64,000 nucleotides of DNA, taken from contig KK106986.1 of the NCBI GenBank assembly GCA_000611775.1, positions 2,099,551 through 2,163,550 on the forward strand. The letters are read 5' to 3'. Position numbers and translations under genes: made by a program. Positions 57,305-64,000 of this stretch are shown piece after piece (position 1 is the first letter of the stretch; the number at the start of each line of letters is the position of its first letter). The notes beneath the pieces are model-generated. The model had not been told where the DNA came from, did no database searches, and saw nothing but the letters and a program-made list of their open reading frames with translations. Source of the DNA: Umbilicaria muhlenbergii. Taxonomy: Eukaryota > Ascomycota > Lecanoromycetes > Umbilicariales > Umbilicariaceae.

Positions 57305-58912
57305 GGGGGTCGAGGGCGCGGGTGGGGTGGTTGTTTTTGGGGGGGGGCAAGCTTTTTTGTGGATATTTAACTAAAAGGGATGAGGTTATGAATGATGAGT
57401 TTATGCCTGCTTTGAGAGAGAGGGGTGGGTTGGGAATAATACGAAACCTGTCACGGGGTGACTACGTGTGTGCGAGCGTTCCCGTCCGACCATGCAATCG
57501 CCTGGCTCCGGACATCTTGCTCAGACTCTTATTTTCCCAGCCCCGACTCCCCACCGCTCAAGCTTTCCATCTTCTCCTCTTCAGCCCTTCTGCCTCGGAT
57601 TCGACTTGGGCCTTTGGTCTGTTGGTTTGGCATACCCTGTATTTCCATCCCCTGATCCTGTATCTCCATCTCCCGTCCATCACCCCTCCGTACTTCCATC
57701 CCCCCCAAACCCCCCGGGGGTCCCTCTCCCAAGCCTTCTTCTGTACCCTTACCCCCTCTCCTCCTACCCCTTTGACCCAGGATCCGATTGTTCCGAGCCA
57801 TTCGCACCCCTCCAGCACATCCGGCAATCCATCACAACCCCGCCTCGTCACCCGCATCCCCAAGTCCACAACCAAGCAAGCAACCCCTCCGGCACTCCCC
57901 TCACGCCCCTATCCGCTTTCCGCCTACTTCCCGTCCATCCGTAGGAGGCCTACATGGTTTGATGTAAAGAATCGTGGACTCAGCTACTTGGCCACTCACC
58001 CACTTACCTGCTTACCTGCTTACCCGCTACGGTGGTGGTGGTGGTGGAGGTAAATCCCAGAGGAGGAGGGGGGAGAAGAGAAGAGGAAGAAGGGGGAGGG
58101 TGGGGGAGGGTGGGGGTTGAGGTGAGTTGTGTTGGTTGTGTTGGTTGTGTTGGTTGTGTTGGTTGTGTTGAGCTGAGCTGGGCGAGGAGAGAGGAGGGGA
58201 GGGAAGGGAGGAGAGAGAAGGGAGGAGAGGGAAGGGAGGAGAGGTGAGGAGGGTAAGTGTGAAACCGAGGGGAGTAGGGAGACATATAGTGTACTGGATT
58301 GGAGTGGCGGGCTGGGTTGAGTTGGGTTGGGTGGAGTGGGGTAGGGTTGGCGCATCATTCAAGCATGAGCAGCGGACGTGCTGGGGTGGGGAGAGGACGG
58401 AGAAGCACATGAAGGGGACGATATGGTATGAGGGGATTGGGAATAGTAGCAGCCGTGGAAGGTGAGAGTCGAGGGGCGGCTAAAGCGGATGAGTGCAGTC
58501 GTGGGGGGATGAGCAGGGGCGAGAAGTGGGTGGCTGGATAGGCGGGTGGTTGGATATGGGAGAGGAAGGGAGGGGAGGGGAGGAGTGCGGATGGACGCGG
58601 ATCTTGATCAACCAGCAGGATGGAGATGGAGATGAGATGGAGGAGATAGTTGCACAGCGAGGTTGGTTTTTGTTGGTGTTTATTTGACAATAGGTACATT
58701 CCAATTCCGTCGTAAGGAATCGACTATTTTTTTTGGAGATATGATATGGAACAAATCAGCCCAAGGAGCCAGGTATGTGGAAAGACACAGTATGTGAACC
58801 GGCGCGCCAGAGAATTCCCAATGCTAATGCATCTGTTCTGCAACCGCCTAGGATGCAATCAACAGCCACTGCTATAAACAAAAAGAAAAATGCCTGTATG
58901 CAAACAACCGAG
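57305..58912. other. Low-complexity intergenic DNA
   Basis: G-runs at 57205-57350, C/T-rich tracts at 57640-57900, a 9-bp tandem repeat and purine-rich runs to 58270. Long frames here mirror the base composition and show no domain. Confidence 0.45.
58132..58167. repeat. 9-bp tandem repeat (TTGGTTGTG), 4 copies
   Basis: Four identical units in a row, preceded by a partial unit. Confidence 0.9.
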
Positions 58913-59238
58913 CTAGTCGCTTCGTGAATCGTAAAGTACCGAAATCTTTCGTAGTTGTGGAAAAGAGAGACACACTTCATCCACCATGAATGCAATGGGG
59001 TAGCTTTTGTAATCGTCGTCATGATAGTGTTCGGTTGGTCCATCATTTACACTTGATAAGTTCCATGCCCCTAGACCCTCCTGCTCCAATGGTTCCGCAA
59101 AGAATGTGATATCTGCCGTTATGTGATACATCGCGGATACGGCGCCGGCAGCGTCATACTGATGTATCACGCTGCTGAAGCGACTGGACCGCTGCACCGT
59201 CTCTCCCGCAAACGAATCGATCCACGAAACCCGCGACA
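58913..59238 (-). other. Unassigned coding-like frame downstream of the AAA ATPase
   Basis: An open minus-strand frame of about 108 codons that starts inside the end of the AAA ATPase gene in another frame. Its first ATG lies far in (MYHITADITFF). The sequence looks like protein (SRFSSVIHQYDAAGAVSAMY, FMVDEVCLSFPQLRKISVLY) with a vaguely SnoaL/NTF2-like ending, but I could not assign it. It could be a last exon of an unseen transcript or a relic. Confidence 0.25.
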
Positions 59239-59244
59239 GGAGGT

Positions 59245-61038
59245 CTAAACAGGTGCCAACTTCGACTTAGCCTCCTTGGCCTTCAAAGTCGCATCCCTCC
59301 ATTCTTCCACCTCCTCCAACGCCCTCCTCGGCTCCTTCTTCCTCGTAAGTAAATACCCCTGGATCTCAGCCGGGGAAAAGGTAACATTCGGCAAGAGGTC
59401 GGCAAAGTCTTTTGCAATAGCCTCGAGCTCGTCGAGCGACAGAGTGGTATCCTGAGGAGTAGAGGGAGGAGTTGGTAGCCCGTCCGACGATGACGATGTG
59501 TTGGATAAGGTACGACTGTCTGCTAGTTTGGTGTTGGCGGCAATGCTTGCGATCAAAGGTTTTGTCCTTGGGGACGGCTCGTCGGGCGAGTACATCCGAA
59601 CAAACAGCTCCTGGATCTGAGAACGTGTGGCCATAGTGAAAGCGACTTTCATGTCGACCCTTCCAGGCCTGATAAGCGCATCGTCGAGCTTTTCTGGGAA
59701 GTTGGTAGTCATGACCAAGACTCGCCCCTCATGGGAAGCTACGCCATCGATGGCGTTGAGAAGACCGGACAAGGAGATACCTCGGTTGCTGTTCTTACTC
59801 GTTTCCTTCTTGTGAACGGATTGAAGCGCCTGGGCGAATTGCGAGGCGTCACTCATCGTGGCACTTTCGTCTTCTGTTTCCCCTGCTCTTTGGGCAAGTC
59901 CGGCGCTATCGATGTCCTCCAGTAGTACTACGCATCGGCGTGGTAGGCTGGTAAACAATGCGCCAAGGTCTTCTTCCGTCAAAGTGGGTTCCAGCAGGGA
60001 AATGCAGTAGATGTCTAAACCGAAGACCCCTGCAATGGCAAAGCTAAAGGACGTTTTACCCGTTCCTGGAGGTCCATGAAACAAAAATCCACGTCTATAT
60101 GGGATACCCCTGTTTGCATACCACCTACAAGTAAATGTCAGTGTCAGAGAGGTATCTCAGTTCATTCGAAGGGTCATGTAAGCTCACTTTGGCGTAGCTG
60201 GGTGCAAGTACTCGTTGATGTCCGCCAGCACTTTTTGTTTCTGCTCAGGGTCCAATATCACCGTATCCATGGGTCTTGACGGTCTTACGGCAACCTTCAC
60301 CCATGGAGGAAAACCTCTGCCACGCATGTCCCTCGTCGCTGGTCGACGAACGTTGGTGCGGAGCTTCCCCCGGTCCAGGTGACGATCACGACATTCTCGG
60401 ATGAGATTTTTGATGGGCTGGGTGGAACGTCCGATGCAGGTCAACATGATAGTTTCCTTGGTAGAAAAGATGCCGTAAACAGAATCCATGGACCGTGTAG
60501 CCTCGCGGGTAAATTCAAAATAACCCCCGTGGTGCCAGAAGCGATGGCGGCCAAAATATGGTTGGTATCTAAGTGAAACATTGGCCTCCCAGTTGCTGAA
60601 GTTCAAGAGGGCATCTTCATCTGCATCTCCTACGTCTACACCGTCAGCCTCGTCGTCCCAGGCGCTTACCAGGCCAGTCTTTGCCATCAAAGACCTGGAG
60701 TCTCTGGAGATCTGTTGATCGGCTATCCAAGACATGATGTGCTCATGGATGTCGTCCCCTGATTCTATGGTGATGGAACTCATGCCGTAACACTTGAACA
60801 GCTCGTAGGCATGGTTCCATAAGTAACGGACCGCGGTCCCGAGAGCGAAGAGCAGGAAGCATATAGATACAACTATGGTAATGTCAAAGCCTAGAGCTTC
60901 AAGGAGGAACTTTGAGATGATGGAGTATCCGGGAATGAAGGCCTCGAGGATGTTTACTGGTAGCTGTGTAAGGGTCGTATCATTGTTTGTCGACGGCGGT
61001 GCAGACAACAGTGATCGAAATCCTTTGTCGAAAGGCAT
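59245..61038 (-). CDS. Bcs1-like AAA ATPase
   Basis: AAA ATPase of the Bcs1 family, whose founder translocates the Rieske protein in mitochondria; fungi carry several divergent paralogues of unknown substrate, and this looks like one of them. Exons 61038-60188 and 60124-59245, intron 63 nt, in phase, 576 residues. A membrane helix lies at about residues 49-71 (ITIVVSICFLLFALGTAV). The BCS1_N domain follows, with WHHGGYFEFTREATR and ETIMLTCIGRS. The ATPase domain has Walker A GPPGTGKTS (Lys at about 307), Walker B CVVLLEDIDSAG, and the second region GLLNAIDGVASHEGRVLVMTTN then PGRVDMKV. A Ser/Thr-rich insert and a C-terminal helix rich in Lys and Glu are unlike the canonical mitochondrial protein, so location is uncertain. 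Confidence 0.92.
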
Positions 61039-62851
61039 GGTGTATCCGTCCGAATGGTGAAGGCGAAGGTGATGGTGACGGTGACGATGATGGTGGAGGT
61101 GGAGGTGAAGGAAGGAAGGTGTAATTTTGAGTCGGTCGTGTTTGTTGAGGGCGAAGTGGTCACCTGCCTGTTCTGAGACGGGTATTCACGAAGGATGCGG
61201 CGACAACAGGCAGTACCTTAGCTACTGCAAGCTTGCCCCGCGGATGAGATTTAGCGTTTCCTGTAGACCTTGATTCCACTTTCTCTTCACTCGCCCTCTC
61301 CGGTATCACCGGTCTCGTGAAGTGGCGATATGTTCGGCCCGTCCCACTCTTACCTTATGAAAGCTGCTGCAGCTGGGGTCCAAGCTGGTCCTTATGCTCA
61401 GTCTCAGGCGCCCAAGACCAGATGTGGTCAGCAAGCAGGCTAGATTAGCATCGGTACGGCCGCAGTGACTCTAGAGCTGAAATCTGTCTTGCACCGTCAT
61501 GGGCGGGATACGCGTCAAAAGAGGCAAATGCAATCCATACGTTGCGGGAGGCCATGCTGAAACTTCTTTCAGCGTCCATGTCCCCCTTTATCAAGTCAAT
61601 GTAACCTCTATCCCGGCAGTGGCGGGAGCGGTCTTGCATCAGTTGAGTCATTAACCAGCTTGACGTTGTTCGTCGAGAAGAAAATGCCCGCAAGGATCTC
61701 GTGGCAAACCCGGCGGGCAGGGCGCCCGGCAGGACGTGTGGGAACGCCACCATCTCTGGATCTCTGGGATCAGTCTGCTATTGGACCTTGAATTCCGTCT
61801 CAGCCACCAGATGCATTCTTATCTGGGAGATCGAGATCGGGAGTTACGTGTCGAAGGCTGTCGAGGAGCACGTTGAAGACCTCGGCGAGCTCGGCTATCT
61901 GGTGCGACAGGAGCAGAGGAGATCGCAGGCCGGCGAGGTTGTGCGGCTCCCACCCTAACTTACGATGCACATGCTGGGGGCCAGGTGCTATTGGTCGTCT
62001 TTGACACAGCTATATTTACATCACTTCGGGATTGGTCAACGGTGCATGCTTGACAGGGTAATTAATGTATTAGGCATTGCCGGCAGTAACCACTAAGCTG
62101 TGTTATCGAGGCGGTGCCCTACTTTGCTTGTGCATGCCCCAACACTTGCAACACTTCCAACCTCGTCCTCACCCGTGGACCTGCTCTCCTCCAGCCTCTC
62201 CGACTCACTGTTGGAGAAGCGTGTTCATGTCAGGCCAGCCGTGGTGACAAATACCCACATTTCCTTGTCAGCGAGTCTGCAGTGCCGGGGTTTAAAATGC
62301 GCGCTGGGTTTCCCCGCCGCGTCCATTCGAACCGTTGACCCGTCATCCCACGCACGAGTTGGTGGGGGTGCAGCCTCGAGGCTGCATGACTCGATTCCGA
62401 GCTTCTTGTAACAGCATCCGGGCTCCCCTTCCGAGTCGAAGAAGATGCCTGCGAAGATCTGGTCCACCACGCCCAGAAATGCAGAAGAAAACGGGCAATG
62501 AAACTCTGCACGATGGGATCGGAGACGCGTTAGAGGTGACAAGTCTTCAACTGGTTGGCGTGTTGATCGCTCAATATGAGATGCTAGCGCATGTTGCTGC
62601 ACGGCCGGATATTGAAAGGCTGAAGCAAGGCGTCTGCTGAGATGCCTAAGGGGTTGGAGTGAGGCGGAGGAGTATGACATTCGTGGAAAGTCAACAGAAA
62701 GGCCGGTCAAGAAGCTCCGGCATGACATGAATTGTGCTGAATAGTATGCGAATGTCGTCATTCCTCTGCTGCCTGCGGTAAGACGCCCAACCTATCAGGA
62801 TACATTGGATATTGAGAGAAGCGTGAATGTTCATTCTTCCCGCTCTGCCTG
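61039..62851. other. Intergenic, no complete gene
   Basis: 1.8 kb. A minus-strand stretch at 61957-61800 reads well as protein (PHNLAGLRSPLLLSHQIAEL, EVFNVLLDSLRHVTPDLDL) and follows a splice-acceptor-like TTAG, but no partner exon was found. Other frames (61445-61753, 62225-62761, minus) lack recognisable domains. Confidence 0.4.
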
Positions 62852-63781
62852 TCACGGGGCCTCTATAGGTTCCAAAAAGTGTTTGATCCATACCACCCTT
62901 CCAGCCTTCGGATCCATTACAACGCTATAGTGTGTTTCCTCGTTGGTGATAGGGTATCCATCCACTGCTGTAGATAACTCGTGTTCAGTCACCGCCACGT
63001 GATCACCCCTGGCTTTATTAGACTTTTTGGCTCTTTTCACGGCATGCAGATGGAGCTGCGTCATGCAACGCTTGCGTGTTCTGCTCTCCTCCACTAACTC
63101 GTCCATTCCAATGAACCTCAGCGTTTGTGATGGCGTCGGCTCAAGGTTCTCTTGAACTTGTGTGGGGGTCTCCTCTGCTGATGCGTCGTGGTTTGTAGCA
63201 ACAATAAATTCGGCGCTCGATTCGACCACAGCTGTGCAGTTGTCCTTCTCCATAGTGACAGTTCTTTCGCCGTCACTGAAAATCAAATATGCTGCAGTGG
63301 AGTGTCTCTTTGGCAGACTAGCTTCGATAGCTGCGAGGTCCGGTGGAGAATTGTTCGGCCCTATCGTAAGGGCTCTGGTGGTCGAGGATGGAAGAAGGTA
63401 CTCACGCAGTATAGCGGATATTGATGGGCGGAAGCCTAGAAGTACGAGAAGATGATGAGCGTAGAAGCGTAGGTTGTCTGCGCGCCTATTGGCAATATGG
63501 TTCGGACGGAAGTTGAGAGATATGCTTAGATCTTTTCGGACGCCGGTCAGGCAGCCTATGAATCCCACATACGTGATGTTCGTCGCAATGAGATCTCCGC
63601 CCGCTTCTTTGACATAGTCCAGCTGCACTACGATCTTTCGCAAGGTATCCATACCCCAGTCTAGGGTCCGAAAATGCAACATCTTGGCGTCTTTGCCTCG
63701 ATCCTTGACTCTGATGCCCCCACTGGTACAGCCCATACGGAACCGTGCACCAAAAGTCATGACCAGACGCTAAAAACGCCA
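62852..63781 (-). CDS. Acid ceramidase/NAAA-like hydrolase (5' part missing)
   Basis: Member of the Ntn-hydrolase group that includes acid ceramidase and N-acylethanolamine acid amidase, which cut amide bonds of lipid amides after self-processing. About 309 residues are visible. FRMGCTSG carries the likely nucleophile cysteine that begins the beta subunit; then come MLHFRTLDWGMDTLRKIVVQLDY, TNITYVGFIGCLTGVRKDLSISLNFRP, STAAYLIFSDGERTVTMEKD and FIVATNHD, all typical. The C-terminal ending (EETHYSVVMDPKAGRVVWIKHF) is complete. The exon seems to begin at an acceptor (TTTTTAG, 63782), since TAG is directly upstream in frame. The alpha-subunit part of roughly 100 or more residues is not found in the remaining 218 bases, so it lies beyond the window or is lost. 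Confidence 0.85.
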
Positions 63782-63849
63782 CCTGCATGCCCCCCCTGCC
63801 TTAGACTTTATTCCTAATCGGGTAATACTTCATAAATAGAAAGAGTTTT

Positions 63850-64000
63850 ATGTTTCAGATAGGTGAGTCAATTCAGCAGCTTTCTAAGCATACTAACATG
63901 CGTATAGGAACTGTACACCTTGACAGCAGCCTCCTCACTGTTGCTACTCCTCTCACTGCTGCTGCCGCCGCCCTCACTGCCGCCGCCGGCCCCCCCCCAC
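63850..64000 (+). CDS. Possible start of a plus-strand gene running off the edge
   Basis: ATG TTT CAG ATA G at 63850-63862 is followed by a well-formed 45-nt intron (GTGAGT...TACTAACA...GTATAG, 63863-63907). The second exon continues in phase as GTVHLDSSLLTVATPLTAAA and a Ala/Pro-rich run to the window end. The intron signals are close to consensus, but the coding part is low-complexity (GCC/GCT runs) and the call conflicts with a 5' exon of the neighbouring hydrolase at this place. Confidence 0.25.
   Translation, partial: MFQIGESIQQLSKHTNMRIGTVHLDSSLLTVATPLTAAAAALTAAAGPPP

Overview
This window is nuclear DNA of a filamentous ascomycete (Pezizomycotina). The genes are split by short introns of about 42-75 nt with GT-AG ends and CTAAC/CTGAC-like branch sites, there are no operons, and the gene families are typically fungal: DUF1996, LCCL-domain membrane protein, DUF3433, AA11 chitin monooxygenase, NmrA and a zinc-cluster regulator. 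The order or genus cannot be fixed from the sequence alone. A 13-base run of N at 7099-7111 marks an assembly gap.

Layout. 1-1564: 3' part of a sugar/polyol transporter. 1.6-7.1 kb: poorly coding DNA with a 20-bp tandem array, a dispersed repeat and two hypothetical genes. 7.1-13.2 kb: a secreted DUF1996 protein and an LCCL-domain membrane protein, both on the minus strand. 13.9-21.1 kb: three plus-strand genes of nitrogen metabolism, namely an aromatic-type aminotransferase, an L-asparaginase with ankyrin repeats, and the nitrogen metabolite repressor NmrA. 21-25 kb: low-complexity DNA and decayed coding-like segments. 25.1-30 kb: a Yih1/IMPACT-type Gcn2 regulator and a large Zn2Cys6 transcription factor. 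30-39 kb: mostly gene-free, with one small secreted protein at 35.5-36.2 kb. 40-41.4 kb: ribosomal protein uL4 (RPL4). 42.8-57.3 kb: a zone of damaged genes (an F-box pseudogene, a DUF3433 gene with one stop codon, and a Ser/Thr/Pro-rich membrane protein with a duplication frameshift) around an intact AA11 LPMO, with a small inverted-repeat element. 59.2-61.0 kb: a Bcs1-like AAA ATPase. 62.9-63.8 kb: an acid-ceramidase/NAAA-like hydrolase lacking its 5' part.

Functional links. The aminotransferase, asparaginase and NmrA lie within 7 kb and would all act in nitrogen-source use; several GATA-type motifs lie upstream of the last two. Yih1 also belongs to amino-acid starvation signalling (Gcn2). 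The LPMO, the DUF1996 protein and the small secreted protein are exported. The damaged genes share premature TAG/TAA codons that could each come from CAG/CAA by one C-to-T change in a CpA context, which suggests RIP-like mutation or relaxed selection. No tRNA, rRNA, CRISPR, intact transposase or complete biosynthetic cluster was seen.
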